A stretch of DNA of 64,000 nucleotides, from NCBI GenBank assembly GCA_036346205.1, contig JARFJB010000821.1, positions 1,170,222 to 1,234,221 on the forward strand. Direction: 5' to 3'. Of this stretch, positions 13,853 to 23,714 are shown piece after piece (position 1 is the first letter of the stretch; each line of letters opens with the position of its first letter). Below the pieces are notes generated by a model. That model did no database searches. It saw only the letters and a list, made by a program, of their open reading frames with translations, and was not told the origin of the DNA. The stretch is from Vesta saturnalis. Taxonomy: Eukaryota > Arthropoda > Insecta > Coleoptera > Lampyridae. The position numbers and the translations under genes were made by a program.

Positions 13853-16385
13853 TATGCATGGTGGGATTAAAGATGGGTGTGGTCAGGATAGGATCGGAAG
13901 GAACGGAGTTAAGGTTCTGGGGGAAAAAATACTACCCCGGCATTCGCCTAAGTAGCCGCACATGGTGTGCATATACGCAGTGACCATGCCGCTACATGTG
14001 TATGAGGAAAACCCCCTGAAAACAACCTCATACAACGTAGACGGTAACGGGAATCGAATCCATTACCTCCCGAATGCTAAGCAGGTCGTGTCACCACTAC
14101 GCTACCAGCTCGGTTAAAACCCATAATACTTCGGATACATAAAGTAATACATTTCATAAAATTTGACTACTCTTATACGCGAAACATAATAAGTAAAGCA
14201 TTGTTTTCGTGAGGAAATCAATAGCGATTTACAAGTTTTCAATGTTTCTGAAACCATTCAGACGCAAGTGCGAGTGCGTGCGTGTGCGTGTGAGTGCGAC
14301 GCAGCACACGTGCGTGCGTGAGAGTGTATGTGTCCGCCTATGATTGTGTGAGTGGTGTCTTCGTGCGTGAGTGATTGGGTGGGGTGTGTCCTCTGTCTGT
14401 GTACGTGCGTGTCTTCGTGTGTGCGTGGGCGAGTCAGTGAGTGATTGATTGATGGGGGGGGGGAGTAAACAAGCAAGTTCCTGAGTGAGTGAGTGAGCGA
14501 GTGTGCATCTGGGTGTGTGTATGTCTGTGTGCGCCTGGGTGTGTGTGTGTGCGTGCGTGTGGGCGCCCGGCCGAACGTGTGTACGTGTATGTGTGCGTGT
14601 GTGTTTGCGTGTGTGTGTGTGTTTGTGCGTGTGTGTGCGTGCGTGTGTGTGCGTGTGTGTGGATGTGTGCGTGTGTGTGCATATGTGTGTGCATGTGTGC
14701 ATGTGTGCATGTGTGCATGTGCGCATGTCTGCATGTATGCATGTATGCATGTATGCATGTATGCATGTATGCATGTATGCATGTATGCATGTATGCATGT
14801 ATGCATGTATGCATGTACGCATGTACGCATGTACGCATGTATGCGTGTACGCATGTACGCGTGTACGCAAGTACGCGTGTACGCGTGTACGCGTGCACGC
14901 GTGTACGCATGTGCCCATGTACGCATGTACGCATGTACGCATGTGCGCATGTACGCATAAATGCATGTACGCATAAATGCATGTACGCATGTATGCATGT
15001 ATGCATGTATGCATGTATGCATGTATGCATGTATGCATGTATGCATGTATGCATGTATGCATGTATGCATGTATGCATGTATGCATGTATGCATGTATGC
15101 ATGTATGCATGTATGCATGTATGCATGTGTGCATGTGTGCATGTGTGCATGTGTGCATGTGTGCATGTGTGCATGTATGCATGTATGCATGTATGCATGT
15201 ATGCATGTATGCATGTATGCATGTATGCATGTATGCATGTATGCATGTATGCATGTATGCATGTATGCATGTATGCATGTATGCATGTAAGCATGTATGC
15301 ATGTATGCATGTATGCATGTACGCATGTACGCATGTACGCATGTACGCATGTACGCGTGTACGCGTGTACGCATGTGCCCATGTACGCATGTACGCATGT
15401 ACGCATGTACGCATGTGCGCATGTACGCATAAATGCATGTACGCATAAATGCATGTACGCATAAATGCATGTCTGCATGTATGCATGTATGCATGTATGC
15501 ATGTATGCATGTATGCATGTATGCATGTATGCATGTATGCATGTATGCATGTATGCATGTATGCATGTATGCATGTATGCATGTGTGCATGTGTGCATGT
15601 GTGCATGTGTGCATGTGTGCATGTGTGCATGTGTGCATGTGTGCATGTGTGCATGTGTGCATGTGTGCATGTATGCATGTATGCATGTATGCATGTATGC
15701 ATGTATGCATGTATGCATGTATGCATGTATGCATGTATGCATGTATGCATGTATGCATGTATGCATGTATGCATGTATGCATGTATGCATGTATGCATGT
15801 ATGCATGTATGCATGTATGCATGTATGCATGTATGCATGTATGCATGTATGCATGTATGCATGTATGCATGTATGCATGTATGCATGTATGCATGTATGC
15901 ATGTATGCATGTATGCATGTATGCATGTATGCACGTATGCACGTATGCGCGTATGCGCGTGTGCGCGTGTGCACGTGTGCACGTGTGCACGTGTGCACGT
16001 GTGCACGTATGCACGTATGCACGTATGCACGTTTGCACGTATGCACGTATGCACGTATGCACGTATGCACGTATGCACGTATGCACGTATGCACGTATGC
16101 ATGTATGCATGTATGCATGTATGCATGTACGCATGTACGCATGTATGCATGTATGCATGTATGCATGTATGCATGTATGCATGTATGCATGGTATGCATG
16201 TATGCATGGTATGCATGTATGCATGTATGCATGTATGCATGTATGCATGTATGCATGTGTGCACGTATGCACGTATGCACGTATGCACGTATGCACGTAT
16301 GCACGTTTGCACGTATGCATGTATGCATGTATGCATGTATGCATGCATGCATGTATGCATGTATGGATGGATGGATGGATGGGTA

Positions 16386-16417
<32 letters not shown>

Positions 16418-19400
16418 TGCGTGTGTGTATGTGTGTATGTATGTATGTACGTACGTAGTACGTACGTATGTATGTATGTGTATATGTGCGCGCGCTTGTC
16501 TGTATGTGTCCGGGTGTGACTGCCTGTGTGCGTCTGTACGCGCGTGTGTGGGTGATTGTTGGAAGGAGTGAGTATGTGGGTGAGTATGTGAGTGAATGCG
16601 TGCGCGCGCGCGTGTGTGTGCGTATGCAGAAGCGATAGACTAAAAATAAGTAAGAAGTGTTAATGAAGTTTTGTATTTATAGTTATTATTGAAATGTCTC
16701 GGTTTGCCTAATATGTATTAACAAAGTTTTTTGAACCAAATGGTAATAAATAAACGCTAAAAAACGAAAAGCGTACCTAAAGCATTTCTAAATATTGCAA
16801 AAGGCAACAACGTTATTGCGAAAAGTCTATAAAGATAAATGTTATTCATTGAAAATCTGGCGTGTGTATAAAAAGCGTTAATGTCAGCTTGGCCATGATA
16901 CCATCATACTTGACAAATGATAAATAACAATCATTTCCATTAATGAGTTTAAAATTTATACGTCATTTTTAATAATGTATATGGAATTCCACTTAGGTTG
17001 CTGTATATAATATTTATTCCTCTTGACGATAAAAAACTTTACGTATATTTCTATAATTTTTATATTGCTTAAGTGTAAATAATAAACAAGGCTTATATTT
17101 TGGTAAATTTAAGTATAATCAGTTAGAAATAACCGTTGTGCGACTGAGCTATTTTTCTCATATATTTAATAATGAAGGGTTACGCGGGCATAAGAAAGTA
17201 ATGTTCTAGCCACATTAACTTTTTAATTTTGAAAACGTTCTGTATAAAAGCGTTAAGAATCACATACTCAACATGTGACATACAGCACTTTCGGAACACC
17301 CAATCCCTTAACATTTTTTAGTCTAAAAACCATCAAAAACCGTTTGTTAGAAACCTCAGAAATTAAGAGTAGTTTTCGATAACACCTTGGACATGTTACC
17401 TTAAGAGACTCTTTCAAAATCTATTCATACAACTTCCGTTCAAACCTGGCAACAGTGTTCTGTATTTTGTTCTAATAATTTTAGAATGAGTGGACATCAA
17501 TCAAAAGATATGGGGATACCTACCTCTTTGTAGATTGAGAGAAATAAGATCAACACCTGAAAACGGAATTTTTCTATCCTCAAACAAATGATTAGTTACT
17601 TCTCCGGTAATGAACTGATCCAATGTCTCCATCGGTGTCGATACTAGACCACGTGAAATCTCATCAACCATACCAGGCTATACGGAAACAAGATTATATC
17701 GCGTACGAATACATAATTATCACTTACCTGTAAAATCATATCAGGTCTAAAAAATCCATCACGTAATAAAATAGGTGGATCAACTATTTGATATGAAGGA
17801 CTTAAACGTGGAATGTGTGGTCTGAGTAAAGAATGACCAATACGGAAAGCGGCGGCTGCAAATTCATTAAGAATTGAAGGGTTACAAGATGGATTATATT
17901 CTTTATAGTATCCTTGTGGAAGTAATTTTAAACCATATAAGTTAACGGCATTCCAGCTTAAAATTCTGGGTAAGAATTCATTGTAGGTGACGTGTTGATT
18001 TTCAGCCATAACGATACGCCTTGCGTGTTCAAATAATTTTTCAGAATCCCAGTGAGGGTTTAAAGTACGTAATTCTTCAACGATACGATTGTGTTCTCTT
18101 AAAAAGATTGTGTGAATGACTGTTAGAGCAGGTTGTTCTGACGCACGCCCGTCACCTAATAACAAATAATAATATGCAATTTGCTATGCATATTCATAAT
18201 TAAGAATTACCAGCAATGAAGCAATAACCTGAGGGTGCTTTACACTCTGGATGATGATCACTTTGAGGTAATAACTCTTTTCCCTTAAACGGATGTATTG
18301 TACTATTCATCCTTCCTCCATATCCTTTCAACTTGCTTAAAACGCAATCATTCTCACCATAAACCTATGCAGCAGTGATGATTATTTTATACTTTAAACA
18401 CAGTAAATACATTCAACGAACCTGAGATGCGTCCAAAAATGCAGTATTTTGATTAACCTGCTCACGTGGTCCAAGATGTTGTTGGCCAGGTAAAGATCTC
18501 ATGAAAGGGAAACACATTTGATGTCCTGATGATACATTTACTTCTGGATAATAGTGATCACCTGATGGAACTGGAAATGGATTGCATTCTGGATGTACGG
18601 TTCTAGGACTGTCGCAGGATCTACAGTTAGGGATTGATTCGTGAAAACCTTTATGAATTGGTGTCATAGTTAAATCGTGATCTAGAAATTGAGCAAATTG
18701 CATGGTCATAAGCGTGTAACGAGTGTGTAAGTTGCTGATATCAGGATGAATTACTGTTGATACAACTCGAGGTGATGGTAGTGGTACACCGGTTACTCCT
18801 AAAACTCGTGGTTTCGAAATACCGTCCTCGTACGTGCTTGGTAATAATCGTGTAAATGTTGTTAAACTTTTCCCCAAATTTGGGTTTCTAAGATTATTGC
18901 AATGACCAGATAGTGTTCTGAAAATACTGTGAGAATCGCAAGGACCTGAATCATCACAATGATTGTCAATTTCAAGAGCGTGAGCAGGTAATAAAGAAGC
19001 TACATCTACGTGTTGTAATCCATCGGAAAGCTCATCTCTAAACACCGTTTGTAACACGCTATTGTCAAAAATTTGACGTTTGCGACGGTGAGACCTGCAA
19101 AAATTGTTTACGTAAAAAGAATATATTGGTATGAACACTCACAGTAGGGAGTTAATAATTTCGTTTGAAGCAAATTCGAGAAGAAGTGATGAGTTAGCTA
19201 GTTTTAGTGCTTGTTTGTTTGCCTTACTGAATGATGCCGCAGTTCCAGCCGGGGATTTTGGATCAACACCTCCGACTGAAGGTCAAAATTTAGCTATAGA
19301 TTTATAATTTCTTCGTATTTATACCTGTACTCCAAACTTCGTACTCCATTTTGCGCCTCTGCAAAACTTCCTGTTCAGCTTTTGCAATTGCTTCCATTAG

Positions 19401-21436
19401 CACTTCTTCCGAAAGGTCAGCAGTTGAATCCATTTCAATCCATGGTGATAACTGTGGTAACGCGTGTTGATTGCACGAAATACGAGCATTCCTACCAACG
19501 CAAAATTACACTTACAGTATTTCTACTCTCGGTTTACTTACAAATAAGGATCTTCCTGAACAAACGCTCGTGGCTGAATTTTATCCAAATAATCAGTATT
19601 GGCACAAAGAAGACCGGCGATCGTCACTTTACGAATTTCTTGCAACTGTTCTCGTGTAAGTGAGCTAGGTGGAAGATCATTCTCATACCAAAATCTATCT
19701 GAATTACGCAAAAGCGAAAATTGGCGCGCTAATAAGCATGATAACGTTCGTCCAACAACCGCGCCAGGCGTTGGTCGCTCCAAAATTGATCCTGTTAGTA
19801 AATCGATATCATCGGGATGTCTAAAATACAGAAAATAATCCGCAATTGTTTAATCTTGTCAAAACTTACTTATATAAGGTATCTAAAAGATTAATGTTAG
19901 AGGGATCAATTTCAACCTTTTCCAAATCGCCAAATGCTTCAATAGAAACATTGTGGCAAAATTGCACCCATTTTGTGTACGGTGCAATACCATGATCTCT
20001 AGCTAAATGAATTAGTAGTGAACCTGTTTCCCATTTACTTCTTAATGGGACAATCATGTGCATGCTGGTAGTCTGAGCTGGAGTACGAATTAAATTGTCG
20101 ATCATCTCGGCGAAATTACTGGCAGAGCTATTCATCTGTAAGATTTTTCGTAAAAATTTAACTATAAGCGAGATTAAGCAATTACCAAAGTGCTTGGAAT
20201 CATTGATATGAGCGCTGGTAATGCAGTTAAAGCAACTTCGTTGTACACACCAACCTGATTTAAACTTGAATATTTGGAGTAATGCCCAAGAGTTAAAAGT
20301 TCTAAATCAGTCCCTGTTATTAAAACCTAAAATGCACCTTTTTATAATAGAACTGTAAAAAAAGAAAAATTACTTCGTCAAGCGAAGTTGGCAAAAATTC
20401 ATTGTAAGTAATGTGTTGTATTTCAGCAACTACAATTCTTCTGCTTTCCAAAAAGATTTTCTCATCAATCCAATGTCGGTTGAGTTTTGCTAAGTTAACA
20501 GCTACACGGTTGTGTTCGTGCAATATGGCTGAGTATAGTGCATTGGATTGACAAGCAGTACAAGCAGACACATTCACCAAGCCGGCGTCGTAAGTACGAA
20601 GACTATCTAAAGCAGATTCAGTTGATCCATAAACAGATGATCCGTCTAAAAATGCTGAAGCCAGATTCATCTGGTTGCGATGTTCTAAAATCATACATTA
20701 GTTCGTTATTAAAGTAAACTTGCTAACAAATACCAAAATAGCAATCTTGACTTTTAGCTGGAACTGATCTCATAAACTCCATACAAACACCATTTCCAAT
20801 ATTTCCATAACATTCTCCATGCGCCTGAACCTCATCATTACAACAAATGCCTCGATCTAAATTTCCGGTACTAGCCAAATCGTGTAAAAGAAGTTCTCCC
20901 CAAGCTCCCAAAAGTGCTGTGACTGATTCATGTTGTCCTTTGGGATGTTTCTGCATAGCAGCTGTGACATCAAGTGGGCTAGGTAAGGGATTACGTGGTT
21001 GTGATATACCTAAATAATTCATTTTAGCTACATTTAGCGAAAAGTAGTCCTTACCATTCACGTAAACTGGCGGAAGTAATCTAAGAAACGGTGCACCTCT
21101 TGCTCCCCATTGTTCATGTCGTACATTATTACACTCGCCAGTTGGATGACGATACTTACTTGGAGGGCATTGTATTGTATTACTTACTTTACAATGTTTT
21201 ACTTGTTTATTATTTTCTAACGCTTTCCGTTCCTCTGTTAATGCGATTATAACACTAGAGCGTAACTCGACAGGTAAATTTTCGGCATATTGTGTTATAT
21301 TGTACTTATAATCCAAAGATTTGGTATTTGATGTAATATTGTCAATGGTAATTAAAAAGATTAAGCTGAAAAATAAGGATATAAAATAAAATTCAGAATT
21401 AATTTTTTTTACATGAAATTTAATTAATAACCGCAT
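2132..21436 (-). CDS. Double haem-peroxidase (DBLOX type), 15 exons
   Basis: Exons, all minus strand: 21436-21055, 21009-20734, 20684-20374, 20326-20186, 20135-19870, 19820-19542, 19491-19325, 19275-19143, 19094-18422, 18364-18211, 18155-17728, 17677-17524, 3059-2798, 2749-2446, 2395-2132. All junctions are GT-AG and keep one frame; the total is 4194 nt, about 1397 residues, close to the roughly 1400 residues I recall for insect double peroxidases. Order: hydrophobic N-terminus (signal or anchor), peroxidase domain 1 (about 90-600), basic site RRKR (655-658), peroxidase domain 2 (about 690-1250), and a Cys-rich VWC-like tail with SPCTSCICTTEG. Domain 2 keeps MQFAQFLDHDLT (distal Gln, Asp, His791), GRASEQP (Arg931, Glu934), FRIGH (proximal His1035) and LNLQRARDHG (Asn1118). 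Domain 1 lacks most of these. It is probably secreted and acts on cuticle or extracellular matrix; that role is inferred from the family. The exact 5' end is uncertain because a good acceptor lies near 21396 inside the first exon. No RGD was seen. Confidence 0.85.
3590..3830. repeat. (CA)n microsatellite with GCAC variants
   Basis: A CACGCACG block is followed by a nearly pure CA run of about 90 bases and a C-run near 3812-3821. Open frames across it on both strands are a by-product of the dinucleotide. It lies inside the long peroxidase intron. Confidence 0.95.
4703..5014 (+). repeat. Left terminal inverted repeat of the Academ-like element
   Basis: Matches the complement of 9700-10010 over about 310 bp with scattered substitutions and few gaps. 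It contains TGACGTCA near 4818 and TATAGAATTAAATTTACTAT nearer the inner end, both mirrored in the other arm. The coding region starts 70 bp inside it. Confidence 0.9.
5085..9581 (+). pseudogene. Broken Academ-like transposase with zinc-finger, XPG-like nuclease and CXC-like tail
   Basis: The reading frame is continuous in sense but broken by a frameshift near 5590 and several stops (about 6300, 6582, 7212, 7725-7915, and TGA at 9387-9389). Parts in order: Cys/His module with CIICG, HMACYRTY and CVCIICN (5140-5440); FAADLL followed in another frame by a second HRNCMNTY motif (about 5575-5620); a long middle region; then an XPG/FEN-like core with THEEADDRLFVHIQHA (about 8782-8820), ASSDTDILV (about 8855-8880) and ALTGCDTTSKVGTK (about 9030-9075), the last resembling the H2TH GCD motif of flap nucleases. 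After the TGA the same frame continues to 9581 with CTCQKCVLKNVCPC and IPCSRFCKYY, a CXC-type Cys-rich end. The open frame 7917-9389 is the least damaged part. Not a host gene: it lies between inverted repeats with a target duplication. Confidence 0.8.
9700..10010 (-). repeat. Right terminal inverted repeat of the Academ-like element
   Basis: Complement of 4703-5014. The outer end reads ...GGCTCCCCCACTA, followed by TCT. The inner end ACACATTCATAGCT mirrors AGCTATGAATGTGT at 5001-5014. Confidence 0.9.
10300..12780 (+). mobile_element. LTR-like dispersed repeat, copy A
   Basis: This noncoding stretch aligns patchily but in order with 49450-51650. Shared landmarks are ATTTTGA(T/C)GCA near 10350, TCGATGCATG-type bases near 10738, CGGCAAAGA near 10974, a TATA box CTATATAAGGGTGAGAGTG near 11068, GGTTGCACGCGAG near 11120, and near the end GTGTAAGGTGTTTGAAACTA and CATCTCCACTGCAGACGGC. 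A single TATA-type promoter in the middle and no coding capacity suggest a solo LTR or another nonautonomous unit. The exact ends and a target duplication were not resolved. It lies inside the peroxidase intron. Confidence 0.55.
12790..13690. other. AT-rich intron sequence, nothing recognised
   Basis: No open frame, inverted repeat or family motif was recognised. A run of about 13 C lies at 13701-13713 just downstream. Confidence 0.5.
13797..14115 (-). mobile_element. tRNA-derived SINE with (TA)n tail
   Basis: Read on the minus strand from 14115, the head CCGAGCTGGTAGCGTAGTGG contains a Pol III A box (TAGCGTAGTGG) and, about 45 bases later, a B box GATTCGATTCCC, the spacing of a tRNA. A body of about 230 bases follows, then a (TA)n tail at 13797-13851. 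tRNA head, unrelated body and simple-repeat tail are the standard SINE layout. The source tRNA was not identified. Confidence 0.75.
14490..16620. repeat. 8-bp satellite (ATGTATGC)n flanked by GT-rich arrays
   Basis: From about 14690 to 16370 the DNA is a tandem array of ATGTATGC and transition variants (TGTGTGCA, TGTACGCA, TGCACGTA) that occur in blocks. GT/GC-rich dinucleotide arrays border it on both sides. Nearly every base keeps purine/pyrimidine alternation. A stretch with GTGCCC and two or three GCATAAATGC units occurs twice, 464 bp apart (GTGCCC at 14911 and 15375). Long open frames in all six frames with repeating Cys-Met-His-Val are an artefact of an 8-bp stop-free unit. Confidence 0.95.
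16660..17520. other. AT-rich intron sequence, nothing recognised
   Basis: The 5' end of the long intron just after its donor. No coding frame or known repeat was recognised. ATAAACAAG-type AT-rich words only. Confidence 0.5.
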
Positions 21437-21618
21437 CTCTCAAAATGATTTCAGTAAAACCGTTAAAATTCAATAAAAATATTTTCATTGTGAACAAATT
21501 AATATTATGAACACAATGTATATCGAATATCAAACAGCGTTAACAAAATGTGAGTATAAAATGTTCATAAGCACAAATAACCTGTTTTAGTTATAAGCAC
21601 ACTCAATGTTGTAAGTAA

Positions 21619-21622
<4 letters not shown>

Positions 21623-21678
<56 letters not shown>
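21623..21678. repeat. (TA)n microsatellite
   Basis: A pure TA array of about 56 bp between the 5' end of the peroxidase gene and the pogo-type element. Confidence 0.95.
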
Positions 21679-21681
<3 letters not shown>

Positions 21682-21974
21682 ACTTAAAGAGTAGGGGGCG
21701 GTCGTACACTCAATGGTAAAATGATCTCTTAACTGTTGGTTATTGCAGTATCGAACATTGGCGGTGTAAGAGAGCAGAATACACCGAAAATCGTTTAAAA
21801 TATTGCTTCACATTTACAGTTACACCTTAACAATGTTATGTAATGTATTATACTTCTTGTAATACGAATATTTATATAATTTTATGAGAAAATAAGGTTA
21901 AATAAAACGCCTGACCTACGTATCTTTTATGACCGTGTCTTTTATGGAATATAATTCCCACTTCTAGTGACAAT

Positions 21975-23367
21975 GGGCGTTAATCAATTACAGCAGTATT
22001 GTTTCTAGAAATTACTATGCAATCTCAGTCGCGCTACTAGCTTCAATAAGACAAACGTGAATGCTCTCTTTTCTCTTCTACAAGGGGTGGTGGATTGTTA
22101 TAAATTTGAAGCCCAGGATGTATACAATGTAGATGAAAGGGGCATAACTACTGTGCAACGGCCAGACAGAATTATTGTTAGAAAAGACATAAAACAAGTG
22201 GGTTCTGTAACCTCCGCTGAGAAGGGTGCCCGGGTAACATTTTGTTTTGCTGTTAGTGCCAGCGGAAACTCAATTCCCCCGATGTTCTTGTTTCCGAGAA
22301 AAAACTACAGGGACTATTTTGTTGATAACGGTCCCCCAGGATGCATAGGATGCGCTAATCCGTCGGGTTGGATGACAAGACGGTTTCTTAATATATTTAA
22401 AACACTTCGCCAAGCATGCCAGGGCATCTCGAGAGAAACAGGTTCTCTTGATATTAGATAATCAAGAGTCTTATCTCTCATTACAAGGTACTTTTTGTAA
22501 AGAAAATGGAGTTGTAGAAATTTCTCTACCACCACACTGCTCCCACATACTCCAACCATTAGATCGGTCAGTATATGGGCCCCTTAGAAAATATATTAAT
22601 AGTGCTTGCGACTCATGGATGCGCAATAATCCAGGGAAAATAATGGTATGACACCCTTTATTGTGAAAGACGCTCTTCGTCTCGCAGCAACGCCAAAAAA
22701 TATTCAAGCTGGGTTTGCAGCTGCTGGAATTTTTCCCTTCAATAAAACGACGATGAGTTTCTTCCTGCAGCCGTTACGGATCGTCCAAAGTGGGAAAATA
22801 ATTTGGAACTGGACGTAGTTATTACACCAGAAATGCAGAGCATAAGTCAAAGCAACTATATTGAAATTCACATTACCCCTAACGATTCAGCACCTAAAGC
22901 AGGTTCACCTCTGGTAGCACCAGAAAATTTACCTGGACCTTTGGTGTATCAAGTCATATTTTTCTCCAGAAGATTTAAGACCAACCCCGAAGGATGGACC
23001 ACCAGTTAGAATGGGAGAAAACCTGGCCGATCAGCTATTTGGACAGATACTCCAAATAAGGAGGAATTAGAAAACGCACAGAAGATGAAAACAGCAAAAG
23101 AACAACAGAAAAAAGGCTAAGCAATCCGGTACCAATAGAAACATGTGTAAAGGCAAATCTAACTAAAACTGTTCATTCTAGTAGCAGTTCTGGTGACGAA
23201 GACGAAACTTTTTGTTTAATTTGTACTCCAACTCTCGTCCAAAAGAAAAATGGCTGCAGTGCACCAGCTGCTCCAAATGGGCTCATGAATAATGTACAGA
23301 TAAAAATCCATATTTCGTCTGCATTCACTGCAATCCTGAAGATGATGAATAGAGCAGTAGGGTTTGT
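21975..23367 (+). pseudogene. pogo-type (CENP-B/jerky-like DDE) transposase with C-terminal PHD-like finger, broken
   Basis: The frame begins upstream of 22057 with SRATSFNKTNV and continues through DVYNVDERGITTVQRP (first catalytic Asp region) and NPSGWMTRRF. A frameshift follows near 22430, then LDNQESYLSL (second Asp), LPPHCSHILQPLDRSVYGP (third acidic position), and NPGKIM. After further shifts (near 22645, 22750 and 22965) the frame reads SSGDEDETFCLIC near 23190-23225, then CTSCSKWAHE and FVCIHCNPEDDE* to 23367 in another frame, a Cys4-His-Cys3 PHD-like arrangement with an in-frame TAA after WAHE. Pogo-group elements of insects with this extra finger are familiar to me. The N-terminal HTH was not seen. 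It is a dead copy just upstream of the peroxidase 5' end. Confidence 0.8.
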
Positions 23368-23714
23368 CACAACTAACCTCATGGGTAATCACAACCAACC
23401 CCAATTTGGGGCAAATTATGACATTTGGCGTGATATGTTTTTATTATTAAAAACTATGTTTGTATTGCTTCTAATTTGTTAGTTTTTATATTTTTCTATA
23501 GATAACAGTTTAAATACAATAGTTACGTTCAAACAAAATGTATAGCCTTATTATTCAGGTCTACAAAAAAATATACGTAAAAATCATCACAACCAACCCC
23601 AGTGCCTCCTACCTACTAACAGGGAAAGTAATAAATTAAAATTTATCCTGCACCAACTTGTATTATTTGCTAGTAGTACCTACTACCTACTGCTCAGACT
23701 GTACTATTGCCGGT

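Larger units (their letters stand above)
3060..17523 (-). other. 14.46-kb phase-1 intron of the double peroxidase
   Basis: The donor GTAGGTA follows AGA-G at 17524. The acceptor TGTCTATTGCAG precedes 3059. Joining them makes a split Ala codon and restores LNLQRARDHGIPSYN, the motif carrying the Asn that hydrogen-bonds the proximal His. All other introns of this gene whose ends I placed are about 45-60 nt. The extra length comes from a CA microsatellite, an Academ-like transposon, an LTR-like repeat, a SINE and an 8-bp satellite. This is the strongest argument that the distant 2.1-3.1 kb exons belong to the same gene. Confidence 0.85.

Noticed and set aside
14229..16571. Very long overlapping open frames on both strands (up to about 700 codons)
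   Set aside because: They are produced by an 8-bp stop-free tandem unit; every frame reads the same cycle. No gene-like composition, start context or splice pattern.
21364..21436. Met at 21436 as the certain start of the double peroxidase
   Set aside because: A strong acceptor (TTATTTTTCAG) near 21396 lies inside this first exon, so the true start may be in an upstream exon. Kept as provisional only.
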